From contig CM076189.1 in NCBI GenBank assembly GCA_038277395.1, positions 214,436,011-214,500,010 of the forward strand: DNA of 64,000 bases. The letters run 5' to 3'. Shown here in pieces: positions 34,697 to 46,006 of this stretch. A program made the position numbers and the translations under genes. Under the pieces are notes generated by a model. The model was given only the letters and a program-made list of their open reading frames with translations, had not been told where the DNA came from and made no database searches. This stretch comes from Dryocosmus kuriphilus (taxonomy: Eukaryota > Arthropoda > Insecta > Hymenoptera > Cynipidae). Position 1 is the first letter of the stretch, and every line of letters begins with the position of its first letter.

Positions 34697-36689
34697 TTCT
34701 TCTATCTTCATAAATAACTTAGTTATATATAATTGTTCACACAATGCTTCTCGTTTATTTTCTAATTGCTTTCTAAGAAGGGGAATTAAGTTACTGTTCG
34801 TTTCAATTTTTAGTTCTCTTTCATTTGAAGTTCATTCAGTAGTTTGATACGAAACCTGATAAAAATTACTTCTTACATTTCATACTCCAGTGCAGCATTA
34901 ATTGTTTCGCTCCACTTATTTTTAACTTTTTTCTTCAACAAATAGCGCTTTTGACACTAAATATCCTTGATCTAATTCGAGAGAAGGAAAAATTGAATTT
35001 AAGGAAAACACTTCATCCAAAATTGATTCAAACAATACTTTAAAAATTTTCTATACTGACAATCTCTTCTAATGAACATAATTTCGCTGAAACCTGTTAT
35101 GTTTTCTGCGGGACATTTGCATTTATGAAATATGTTTCCTGCTTTAGTAATCCTTTTTCAATTTCCTTTATTCGGGAACGCGATTAACGAACGAGACTTT
35201 ATGTAGGATACGATACTTATTACTTATGAGCTAGTAGTACAAGTTTGTTGCAATAAAATTAGAATCTCTTCCTACTTGTGCCATAGACAGCTCTACTTAT
35301 GGGCATTGGATGTATGAAATTTTTGCACAGAGGCGGAACTTCTGAACCTACGTGTTGATACGTAGGAGTGCATAAGGCAGATTCATGCAACATGCAACTT
35401 ATATTGATTTGTTGATTTGCATTTTCATTTGTCTCATGATTTCTTGAAGCGTAACGTCCGGTCTTTATTGGTTTAATGATAGAGTCATCGATCCGTGATT
35501 TACCGACTTATAATGAAATGAGGTTCATATGCAATATTATGCATTGATCATTCAATCTCCTACATACATTTCACCTACATTTAAAAAATTCGAAGTTCGA
35601 TCATGTTGAAAATAAACCAAAAAATATCTTCAAAATAATTATGTAATATATGAAATGTTCCAAAAAATGTTTTTAAATAACATGAATTCGTTGACCCTTT
35701 CTTTTTCAATGCTGGACCTGATAGTTACTGAAATTTCCATTAATCTCGTAGTTCTGTGAATATATCATGTTCTTGATTACCTTGATAAGCTTATCAAGGA
35801 AATCAAGAAAGTAATAAATTCATGTTAAGTGTCCCATAAAGTGTAAGCGACTGATGGGGAAACCAGACGGAGGCGCTCATTAATTTATCATTGGTTAACC
35901 TGTCTTTCTGATCAAACTTGGTGCCAGCAATGTGATTAGTTGTTGAAAGAACACTGGAATGCGATGTGCAAACACTCTGTGGGTCGCCTCGAGTGCAAGT
36001 TGTTTTGAATTGCATTTGAGTGTCTTGGGTCCAGTTTCGCGAGTCGTGCCTTTCGTGGCATTGACATCAACTACAAGCTGTGACTGCATCGAGTACAAAT
36101 ATTGTTACTAAATCTGCAACGGAGCATTTAGTCGCCTGAGGTTTACTGTACTCAGACACACTCTGGCTGAAAGATGCCAAACATTATACATGGTTTCATA
36201 TGATGCAGTTTCAACATAAGCATTACTCGTTTTATTCACCATTCCCTACTTGGGCCAACTTGAGTCTAGTTGGGCCTCCCAGGTAAAAAAAATGAAATTA
36301 ATTAAAGCATTACATTAATTATACAATAGGCGGAATGCAATCCCCCAAGAATATTGCAATTTTTGCAGTTATTTCGATTTCTTATTTATGAAAATTTAAG
36401 CTAATGAAGCCAAAGAATGTTCATTTTCTGTTTGGGATTGTACTGGGCATACCCATAATACTCCTAGATAAAACAAATCGGGCTCCATCTAGAAATCTCA
36501 GTTTATCTTTTTTTTTCACATGAAATAAAAATAATAGCCGCCTATTCACTAGACCTGAGAGGAAAAATTGAAACATCTTGTACGACTTGTTTTATAAATA
36601 AACAATTTGAGAAAAAATAGCCTTTTTATACAATAAATGTGATTGTGACTAACCAAGAAGAGCTGATAAGCTGAAAGTAAGGTCTAAGA
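34697..36689. other. Unique DNA, partly GC-balanced
   Basis: No repeat ends were found. The segment 35780-36120 is GC-balanced and open on the minus strand in two overlapping frames (67-70 codons) without a domain. Near 36247-36285 GGGCCAACTTGAGTCTAGTT resembles the CCCAACTGGGCC words of the repeat at 43085-43290. Confidence 0.35.
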
Positions 36690-36932
36690 GGTTTTTGGGG
36701 TCGTTGATTACGAATCTGAAGTCAAATTTCAAAAATTCAAAATGGCGGATCCAAGATGGCGACCAAAATATTAAAAAATTCGTCCTGAGGCATCAAAATG
36801 GGTTACCGGGGGTTTTCTGGATCGTTGATTACGAATTTGAAGTTCAAATTGACAAATTAAAAATGGCGGATTCAATACGGCGGACAAAAATTTAAAAAGT
36901 TGGTCCCAAGGCATCAAAATGGGTTCCCGGAG
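36690..36932 (+). repeat. GGCGGATCCAAGATGG repeat, left part
   Basis: Two units (near 36740 and 36862) of the AAAATGGCGGAT family, each preceded by TTACGAATYTGAAGT. They are related to the inverted array at 4387-6185 but more diverged and spaced about 122 bp apart. Continuity with 38815-39075 is broken by the P-like element. Confidence 0.8.
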
Positions 36933-37764
36933 GGTTTCTGCATGGAGAATAGACATAAGAAGCTCAAACTGTAATGCATGGACTTCACCGAAAACGTGAC
37001 TTTTTTGTTGCCAGAAGTACGAAGTAGTATTCGAACTTTCCGTACCGAGGCGCGTCACTCGCACTTAAAAAAGAAATATGGCCGTCCGTTTCACTTTGTC
37101 AACAAACGCCGTAACCTTTAAAGTATTGCAAAGATTGCAAAGTAAAATAAACATGTAAAAAATTTATTAAATGAATGAAATAATAAATGGGACATCCGTT
37201 TAACTGCATTTAAGCTGTATGCAGGAGAGAGATAAGTTAGGTGTTATAAATTTAGCAATATAATTAGTTTTTCTTATATTTTTAACAACAAATTACAGTT
37301 TTTGAGAAATATAAAAAGTTAAAAAATGTTTATAAAATCATATTTTAATTGCAAGATAATAAAATGTATGATCTAAATTTTCACACTTTTTTTTGAGAGA
37401 TAACATATTATTTAATGTATAAATTCTGTTTATAATTTACAGTGCTTATTAATTAGGATTTAAATCAAGTTCTAATGCCGTGAAGAATACTGGTAAAGTT
37501 GGTTTGGTGCTTACAGTAAAAATTGAAGTGACCGCTGAATTTAATTACAACCATTTGAAAGAGAATTTACATTTGGTTAATTTACCCTCGGATCGTGAAT
37601 GGGGATGGTTATAATTACTGACATAGGTTCTCTCATATTGCCTTTTTAAATATTGAAGATAGTATTACTAAACGAAAAATAATAATTTCGAGATAATTTA
37701 AATGTGGAAGTTTATTTGCGAGAGGAAGGCTGGGATAGCAGGACTGGCGTCCTATCTTTTTTTT

Positions 37765-37980
37765 TTGAACAGGAATTAAATTGTAAATATTTTTATAATT
37801 AATTGTTTATTTATGTATTTTGGAATAGGAATTGACTTGTAATGAACATACATTTTTTAAATTAATTTTTTATTCATGTATTTTTGAATAAGAATTGACT
37901 TGTACTGAACATATATTTTTTAAATTAATTTTTTATTCATGTATTTTTGAATAGGAATTGAATTGCAGTGGACATATACT
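37765..37980 (+). repeat. ~63-bp tandem repeat, about 3.5 copies
   Basis: GAATTGACTTGTA-like starts recur at about 37830, 37892 and 37956, with a diverged unit before them. Each unit contains TTTTTAAATTAATTTTTTAT and TCATGTATTTTTGAATA. Confidence 0.85.
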
Positions 37981-38510
37981 TTGTACATTCTCATCTCAAT
38001 GAGGAGGTATCAGTTTTATGTGAAGACGGACTTTCGCGAATTTCATCAAATATCGACGTTTCATGACCCCCTGACTGAGAAAAAACGATTTTTACGTCTG
38101 TCTGTCTGTTGTCGTTGTCGTCATTGTTGTCGTCGTCGGAGTCTGTTCCCACGATAACTTTCGAAGGACTCATCAGATTGGATTGCGCTCTGGCACACAC
38201 ACTTCTTCAGGGTCCAAAAAGAAAAGACGAGTTCGTTAACCAGCGGCTTTTGACCAGTGTTTATGGTTTTATCCATCAAAAACGGTTTTCACAAAATCAA
38301 AAAATCCATTTTCCGGATAAAATATGTGAGATAAAATGCACGGTTTTTGTTTTAATCGAGAAAACGTTATTAAAAATCAAGAATTCAAATTTCCCGCCAA
38401 ACTATGCAAGATACGAAAAAAATGATAATAAACTTTATCTTCATACTTTCTTTCTCATACTTTACCTATCTCATCCACGAAAAACAGTCATTTTAAACAC
38501 TTTGTAGTTT
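37975..38510 (-). repeat. Inverted partial copy of the GC-hairpin repeat
   Basis: Reading the minus strand gives the 3420-4140 sequence in order: AAAACAAAAACCGTGCATTT, the GATGGATAAAACCATAA block, GGTTAACGAACTCGTC, the GAC/AAC microsatellite (shortened) and the segment with GAGAATGTA. It lies inside the P-like element, which must have acquired it by nested insertion or capture. The GC-rich hairpin block is absent here. Confidence 0.8.
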
Positions 38511-38814
38511 AATAAATATAAACTACGTACTTCCTTCATTTTCTGTTAAGCACATTTATACTCTGTCACTATACAATTAAATAATAATACTAACTATTTT
38601 TAATATGACTTACATGATAAACTGACTAGTTAAAACAGAAGTATATATATTTAAATTTCAAAACAATATCAGTCATTGTTTTTTTAGGTGCAAGTGGCGC
38701 GCCTTGTTACGGGATGATCGAAGACTAACTTAATCGTACTTCTAGCAACAGAAAAGTGCACATTTTCGGATACACTAGTTTGGTCTCCTTATGTCTATTC
38801 TCCATGGGTTTCTG

Positions 38815-39075
38815 GGTCGCTGAGTACGAAACTGAAGTTCGAATTAAAAAATTCAAGATGGTCGATCCAATATGGCGGCCATTTTGAATTTTGAAAATTT
38901 GATAACGGATTCGTAATCAGCCACCTCAAAAACCCCCGAATATAAATTTTTATCGCTATTATTGCAGTTTTTCATTTCGGCGGCCGCCATCTTGAATCGG
39001 ACATTTTGAATTGTGAAAATATGATAACGGATTCGTAATCAACGACCCCAAAACCCGTGTATATCAAATTTTATA
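38815..39075. repeat. GGCGGATCCAAGATGG repeat, right part
   Basis: Continues the repeat interrupted at 36940: a forward unit (GTACGAAACTGAAGTTCG, ATCCAATATGGCGG) switches directly to inverted units (CCATTTTGAATTTTGAAAAT, GCCGCCATCTTGAATCGG). As at 4970, the array changes orientation. Confidence 0.75.
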
Positions 39076-39838
39076 AAAATCCGATCATTGGAAAAATGTA
39101 TGCTTAAAAGGGTTAAAAAAGCATGTGTAATAAATGCACTTAATTGATTTCAAGTAATCATCTTCTTGTAGCAAACATTTTTGCATTTTTCTTTTCAATA
39201 TGTTTTTTTATTTCTACAATCATTTTCCTATAAACGCGAAAAAATTATAGGAGATTTATTATAGGAAAATAATTATAGGCCTATAATAATTACAAATAGA
39301 CTGTTTTCCACGTCCTGCTATTCGTACTAAAAAATCCGGCTATTTTTACCGAAATTTTGTTACTCCTAGTCACGGCCTTTCTTATAACACTTTTTCGTAA
39401 GAGTTTTTTAAAACTTTTAACATTTTATAATTTTGAAAAGACCGCCTTTATTGGTTAATGTGCGCGTGCGCTGCTGCTCAAACAACACGGATATTTTATG
39501 TTGTTCGCAGTTGTTCGGCTTTATTTGAGTTCTTGGCGTCTGATTCTCTGAAATTGTTTTCATTAGCAATAAAAAAAAGGAATTTATTCATTTAAAAAAA
39601 CATTTATTCTATTCTATATTGAACTACATACACGTATAGGTTGTACGTAGAGGTTAGATTTTATTAAAATTTGAGTGGTAAAAAAATGTAATATGTGAAT
39701 CTGAAATTTTCGAGGGGTTTTCGCAGTTCGATTTACCAGTAAGTATGTTTACTTTTTGCAGTCTTAAAACCTAAAAAAAAAAATAAATATTCCGTAACAA
39801 ACATTTTTCATTTAAAGCTGACGGAATCTGGCCCTAAC
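39076..39838. other. AT-rich DNA, nothing recognised
   Basis: The part 39440-39560 is GC-balanced (GCGCGTGCGCTGCTGC) with no coding signal that I can support. Confidence 0.4.
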
Positions 39839-40156
39839 CTCAAATTTAAATGGACACATTCTACTCAACAAATACCAGAACTAAATCTTGTTAGATAACA
39901 TGCCCTACTCCTTTTTCAATAAAAGTCTGTATTTGGAGTGAAAAACTGGCTAATGCAAATACTGTTTTGTGCAAAATGAAGGTTTCGAATGTTCAGGTTC
40001 GAATTTGAAACCTTTATTGTGCACAAAAAGTATATAAAGTAGCCAGTTTTTTACTCCAAGTACAGACTTCTATTCAAAAAAAGGAGTAGGACCTATTATC
40101 TAACAAAGATTCAGTTCCGTAATTTATTGAGTAATGTGTGCCAATTAAATTTGGAG
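39839..40156. mobile_element. 318-bp palindromic element
   Basis: The arms are complementary nearly throughout: CTCAAATTTAAATGGACAC against the inverse of TGCCAATTAAATTTGGAG, TTGTTAGATAACATGCCCTA against TAGGACCTATTATCTAACAA, and AAAAGTCTGTATTTGGAGTG against CTCCAAGTACAGACTTCTAT. The loop holds TTCGAATGTTCAGGTTCGAA. It is foldback-like and non-coding. Confidence 0.8.
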
Positions 40157-40312
40157 CAATGAAAGTATAAAATTAAAGAATAAAATTTAAAAATCTGCAT
40201 CAATCAAGTGAAGGATTCCAATATTATAGTACTCAATGTCACTTTTGTGATTTTCAGTGTATTTTTTCGATGTATTTCTAAGCAAAAATATACTTCTTGT
40301 GATGCATGTACA

Positions 40313-42589
40313 TTAGGGTGGCTCAAAATGATTTTTTTTTTTTGACGACGCACCCCCCTATTTTGTGAGGTTTCCGGAGAAAATAATTCCCTATTTTTTT
40401 ATTTTATTTTTATTTTATTTTTTTTTTTTATTTTTTTTATTTTTAGTGCTGCCTCAAGGGCCCCGAAAAATACATGGGATTTTACATGGGAAAATGATGA
40501 TTTTTAGAAAAATGAGGTACAAATTTCTGGGTTTATAGTTAGCTTTCGGAACATTATCAGAACTTTTTGGGGAGTCTTCAAGGAATAATTTCCGATAAAC
40601 AACTTTAAATTTTCACTCGTCCTACCCCCTCCAGCAGAGACCCAAAAATGCCCCGAAAAACAGAAATGGAGGATTGTGACCGAAATTGGCACAAAAGAGA
40701 GTTTTGTTTTTCCATTTTCGCACTATAACTTGTTGTTACTCGATAAGAGAGAAATATTTTTTATCATTTGTCAACTAATTTTTAATTGTTTAAACAATTT
40801 ATATTTGTTTAAATAATCTTTTTTTTTTCGTGACAGTACATTACGAGGTTATTTTTTGCGTTTAACCAGACACTAAGACATTTTCAAGGATACTTATTTA
40901 TGTTTCAAGTGGTTTTAAATTGTTTAAACAATTTATTATTATTTATTTTCAACTTTCTCCAAAAAACAGGTACAGACCTTTAGTTTTTTTTTTAAATTTG
41001 CTCAACCTTGACTTTTGAAATTAAATATACACGAAAATCAGAGGTCATAATACTATTTTTGCAGCAAATTTGTTTTTGTTTAAACAATTTTATATTATTT
41101 ATTTGTAACTTTCTCAAAAAAACCGGTGGAGAACTCTAGTTTTTTTTTAATTTGCTCAACCTTGTCGCTTAAAATTAAATATTTACAAAAATCTAAATGT
41201 TATGCTATCATTATTGCAACAAATTTGTATTTATTTAAACAAGTTTGTTATTTATTTGTAACTTTCTCAAAAAAAAAAAACCGGTGGAGAACTCTAGTTT
41301 TTTTTTTAATTTGCTCAACTTTTTCGTTAAAAATTAAATATGTACAAAAATATGATGTTATGCTACCATTATTGCATCAAATTTGTATTTGTTTAAGCAA
41401 TTTTCGTTTGATGTAACGATTTTTTTTTCCTGAAGAAAATGGTTGATATTTTGTATCTTGCGTAAATAGTCCGAAATAGAGCCAATCTGCAAAAAAAAAC
41501 TACACTTTTTTATCACATTTTTTTCTAAGTTGAGAACTAAAGTTAAATAAATTGTTTAAACAATTACAAAATTTTCTCAGAAAAAAAATCTGCTTTAAAA
41601 AATTAAAAATTACAGCACTATTTACGTAAAATACAAAATATCAACCATTTTCTTTGAGAAAAAATTGTTACAACAAACAAAAATTGTTTAAACAAATACA
41701 AGTTTGTTGCAATAATGGTAGCTTAACATTAGATTTTTGTAAATATTTAATTTTAAGCGACAATGTTAAGCAAATTTAAAAAAACTAGAGATCTCTACCT
41801 GTTTTTTTGAGAAAGTTAAAGGTAAATAATATCAAATTGTTAAAAAAAACTAAAATTTGTTGCAAAAATAGTAGCATAACATTTGATTTTCGTGTATATT
41901 TAATTTCAAACGTGAAGGTTGAGCAAATTAAAAAAAGACTAGAGGTCTGTACCTGTTTTTTGGAGTAAGTTGAAAATAAATAATAATGAATTGTTTAAAC
42001 AATTTAAAACCACTTGAAACCTAAATAAGTATCCTTGAAAAAGTCTTAGTATCTGGTTAAACGCAAAAAATGACCTCGTTATGTGCTGCCACGAAAAAAA
42101 AGATTATTTAAACAAATATAAATTGTTTAAACAATAAAAAATTAATTGACAAATGATAAAAAATATTTGTCTTATCGAGTAACAACAATTTATAGTGCAA
42201 AAATGGAAAAACAAAACTCTTTTATGCCAATTTCGGTCAAAATTCTCCATTTCTGTTTTTCGGAGCATTTTTGGGGCTCTGCTGGAGGGGGTAGGGGGGT
42301 GAAAATTTAAAGTTGTTTATCAGAAATTATTCCTTGAAGACTCCCCAAAAAGTTCTGATAATGTCCCGAAAGCTAACTATAAACCCAGAAATTTGTACCT
42401 CATTTTTCTAAAAATCATCATTTTCCCATGTAAAATCCCATGTATTTTTCGGGGCCCTTGAGGCAGCACTAAAAATCAACAAACAAAAAAAATAGGGAAT
42501 TATTTTCTCCAGAAACCTTACAAAATAGGGGGGTGCGTCGGTCTCTATTATTAAAAAAATGTTTCCAATGCATTTTTGAGCCACCCTAA
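40313..42589. mobile_element. 2.3-kb palindrome, TTAGGGTGGCTCAAAA ends
   Basis: TTAGGGTGGCTCAAAA (40313) and TTTTTGAGCCACCCTAA (to 42589) begin two arms of about 1.0-1.15 kb that are inverse copies. Shared blocks include CCCTATTTTGTGAGG, GAGGCAGCAC and ATGGGATTTTACATGGGAAA. The perfect palindrome TTGTTTAAACAA recurs about nine times. The left arm has three copies of a ~160-bp unit (about 40910-41400) where the right arm has two (about 41700-41990). The left arm also has an expanded TTTTA tract near 40395-40440. Flanks are AT dinucleotides, so a TA target is possible. No protein is recognised. Confidence 0.85.
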
Positions 42590-43084
42590 TATACATATTA
42601 AAAAAAAATTTTAATAAGTTATTTTAAACATTTTTTTGTTGTTTTTTAGGTATGGATTTAAATACAGAGGCTTAGAGATTAAAAATATCTTAAAATTCTG
42701 ACGTGCTAGAAAAATTCTGCTGCCAGATTAGGATTCAGCGCGAAAAATTTCGTGAGAAAACACCTTCAGATCTCAGTGGGGAAACAAAAGTCTAATTTTT
42801 GTAGGCCTGTGTAATTAAATTGCAGCAAATATTTCAATGCTTTTATAGAATTTCAAGTCCAAATAAGTACTCTAAATTTAATTCTTTGAAAGAACGTTTT
42901 TTTTTATCATCGTTAATATTTTCTATTGCTCGTCGTCCGTAAATAACATGTTTTAGATTATTACTAATTGCGACTAATTAGACACAATTTAACTGTAAAC
43001 AAATAAAAATAAATCTCGTTCGTTCTTAAAGTACATTTTTATTAAATAAATAATTGAGCTCTTTTTTTATTAATTGGATGTAAA
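42590..43084. other. AT-rich DNA, nothing recognised
   Basis: No repeat ends or reading frame of note. Confidence 0.4.
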
Positions 43085-43290
43085 AAGGATTGCCCAACTA
43101 GGGCCCAGCTAGTGACCCCAATCTGGTCATTAGTTGCTCCGAGCCTTGCGACCCAGATAACAGCCCACCGGGGCGAGACTGAGGTTCCCAGTTGAGGCCC
43201 AACTAGAACTTGGCCTTGGGCAATCTGATTGGGACCCAGTCTGGTCCCAGTTGACTTTTCCAGATGGGAACCCCATCATAGTCGCCTCTA
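43085..43290. repeat. GC-rich short repeat, CCCAACTAGGGCCC words
   Basis: About 200 bp of GC-balanced DNA in AT-rich surroundings, made of GCCCAACTAG, CCCAGTTGAGG, GGTCCCAGTTGAC and CAATCTGGTC words in both orientations. It is partly self-complementary (CAATCTGGTC against GACCAGACTGG). It is probably a short foldback element, but clear ends are missing. The 64-codon minus-strand frame is a by-product. Confidence 0.5.
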
Positions 43291-46006
43291 AAAAATTACT
43301 TTGATACCATTTCGCAGTCAAAAGATAAAATTATCGAATTTATGAGTATTTATATTTTCAAGGCGTCAATTTGTAACGCGTATAGAATTTCGAGGATAGA
43401 CGAATTTTAGAATTGGGAAGATTGATTAAAATTTGACTAGTCATGCAAATAAATCTTCTTTTATCGCAAACTAATCAATACTGAAGCATCATTAAATTAT
43501 CACCGGTGAAAATAATTTTATAGACAATGAATCAGGTAGGTAAATGGTTTAAGTGGGCGACCACTATAGTACTATGTGCTGGTACCAACTATTGAAATGT
43601 GTGTAGTAGACGAACGAGTGTCGTGTTTCTACAATTTTTTAGCGACTGCGTGACGCTGGAGACGAAAAATGCAAACGATCACTTACGCACACGTGCGCGC
43701 AATTGTTGCGCCTGTAATTTTCAGGAGCAACGACGTTGCATCGGATAGAGTAGCCGTATAGCACGTGCATTGTGCATAGAAATTTCTCGGACGACTCCTC
43801 TACCCAGAATGGAAGCGAAACGCTGACGAATCGATCCTTCTTCTACATGGGAGGTCCTATGCAATTGCACCTGTACTAAATAGACAATTATCTCAACAAA
43901 GGATCACAATACTTAATTTATTTTGTAATCTTTATTTAATTTAATTATAAGTATAAAATAATTTTTAAGTTATTCTTTAAAAATTGAAGATAGATTTACA
44001 AACAAAGGTTACATCCGCTAAAGCCAAAATGTATTTGGGCGCCAGATCTTCACGATCAATGATTAATGAATTAAATATATATTTTATTTACGTTTATTTT
44101 ATATGATTGATAAATTTTAGCGGAACCTCGGGCTAGTCGTAGTTACGGCTTGGTAGAGAGGGAGTGGAACGGTAAATAGAAAAATAATTTTAAATAAATT
44201 GAAATATAAAACTATTAATAACAATTTATTAACTTAGTTAGTTATAATTTATATTTCGACTACAAATTCTCAAAACTTATTCAATAAACATAAAACATTT
44301 AAAAATTAGCCAATAATACCATAAACTTTAATAATGAATAGTTATTCAAAAACTTTAGGATCTCTCGTCCGTTCCTCTGGATTGGAAAAAAAAAAGGAAG
44401 GGTCCTAACAAAATTAGGGGATCAGAAAGCGAAATCAAAACAGAATAAACACAGTTAATCTATTTGGTACAGGCAAAAGGGTCTAAATTTTACAAAGGGA
44501 CACTAGGGTATTAATTCAAAAAAAAAAAAAAAAAAAAAAAATGGTCACAATCACATAAAAAGGAATAAACCAATTATTGGGAACGAATTATGTGACAAAT
44601 TCTGGAGGAACTGTCACATTTGAGTAAAAAAGGGATTTACATAAAAATAGGGATAAATAGGTAACAGTCACAAATAGGATCTAAAATGGTCTATACAGGG
44701 ACAAATGGTCTACATATACATATAATAAAGGGAAGATAAAGTCACAAAAAGAACAATCACAATAATAATTCCAATCTAAGGAATCTCAGTACATAAAACG
44801 CATTTAAAAATATACAAAATAAAATTAAAATTCCCTTAAATAAGATAAATAAATACCTTGATTTGGGAATAAGTAATAACCAGAACACACTTAATAACTT
44901 TAAAGATCGTTTAAACTTATTTTTACAAGAGAATTAAATTGTACGTCTTGATACTCTGGAAGCTGCTCGACGAAAGATAGTTGGAAAAAAATATTATTGA
45001 CTTCCTTCACAACGAATTTGATCTTCAATTTCTTGTTTTTATACAATCTGTTGCGTTGCTAGGTGACGTAGTTAGAGAAAAAAATATTCAAATTTGAAAT
45101 TAGAAGGGGTACTGCAGTGGTCCAAACAATCAAGTATTTTATAGTTGATGTTCTTCCAAACAATTCCAACTTGATCCAAATGATGGTAGATCGCCATATT
45201 GATGTTCCAAATAATCCGTACGTCACGCTGGCCGAAATTAACTAAATATACTCATAAAACATAAACCCCCAAAATGCACAGGAACGTACAGCCGATTAAG
45301 TGGGCCTCGTGCACAAGGCTTTTCATTTAATATTTTTGAAAAGGATATGACAAAACCTTCCAAGGAGATGGAAACTCAAGGGTTCATAAAATTATTAGAA
45401 CATGAATGCAGAAAGGCATAACACAACAATCTCATCCATCACATGATTCATCCAAGGTCCTTAAGTACGATCAGTAAAATGGTCAAAATCATAGGGATGT
45501 GCTGCAGTATCGGGTAGGAACATTTGAAACATTAAAATTTCTTCAAGTCACAGATGGCGTCCCAAAAGCTTCTTAAAGTCCATAAATGTAGAATAAAGCA
45601 GGATATAGCGGGATAAAAGGATAAAGCAGGAATCTTTCAGAACTCAGGCGATAGTACATAGAACATAAAATAAACATAATAAATAACTAAAATAAACTAA
45701 ATATAAAATAAATATAAAATAAATAATAAATAAATAATAAAATAAATAAAAATAAAAAAAATAAATTTAATGCCACAAAATATATGTTTGTGACTTGCAA
45801 AATTTTGCAACGTCACAATTTTTTATTCATTAACTGAACAACCTTTCTTTTTTAATTCAGGTAAGAGTGACTATACGAAAATTGCATAATACTGCGATGC
45901 CTCATGAAATCCTTTTTTTAGGATTTGCTAAAACCTCAAGTAGAAAATTTTTTTTGTGAGAAAATGAGTACCTATTTTTCTTTAGGTTATATATATATAT
46001 ATATAG
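43291..46006. other. AT-rich DNA, no gene recognised
   Basis: 43560-43860 is GC-balanced with a CACACGTGCGCGCAATTGTT stretch and no domain. From 44380 to 45780 the plus strand is markedly A-rich with recurring GTCACAA and AGGGA words. It contains a 24-A run at 44518-44541 and ends in an (AAATAA)n-like low-complexity tract (about 45660-45775). An (AT)n tract abuts the next element. Confidence 0.4.
45660..45775 (+). repeat. AAATAA-type low-complexity tract
   Basis: About 115 bp built of AAATAA, AATAAATA and ACTAAAATAA words with no GC-containing core. Confidence 0.9.

Larger units (their letters stand above)
36941..38806. mobile_element. P-element-like transposon, 8-bp TSD
   Basis: CATGGAGAATAGACATAAG (36941-36959) is exactly inverted at 38788-38806, and weaker complementarity continues for about 130 bp. 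The perfect 8-bp direct repeat GGTTTCTG flanks it (36933-36940 and 38807-38814). The D. melanogaster P element starts CATGATGAAATAACATAAGG and also makes 8-bp duplications, so assignment to the P superfamily is well supported. The interior has no THAP or transposase frame. It holds a ~63-bp tandem repeat and an inverted piece of the GC-hairpin repeat's AT-rich part. It is therefore a 1.87-kb non-autonomous copy. Confidence 0.85.

Noticed and set aside
44030..44060. TGGCGCCCAAAT on the minus strand, resembling an LTR-retrotransposon primer-binding site
   Set aside because: I found no paired LTRs, no CA end before it, no polypurine tract and no gag/pol frame nearby.
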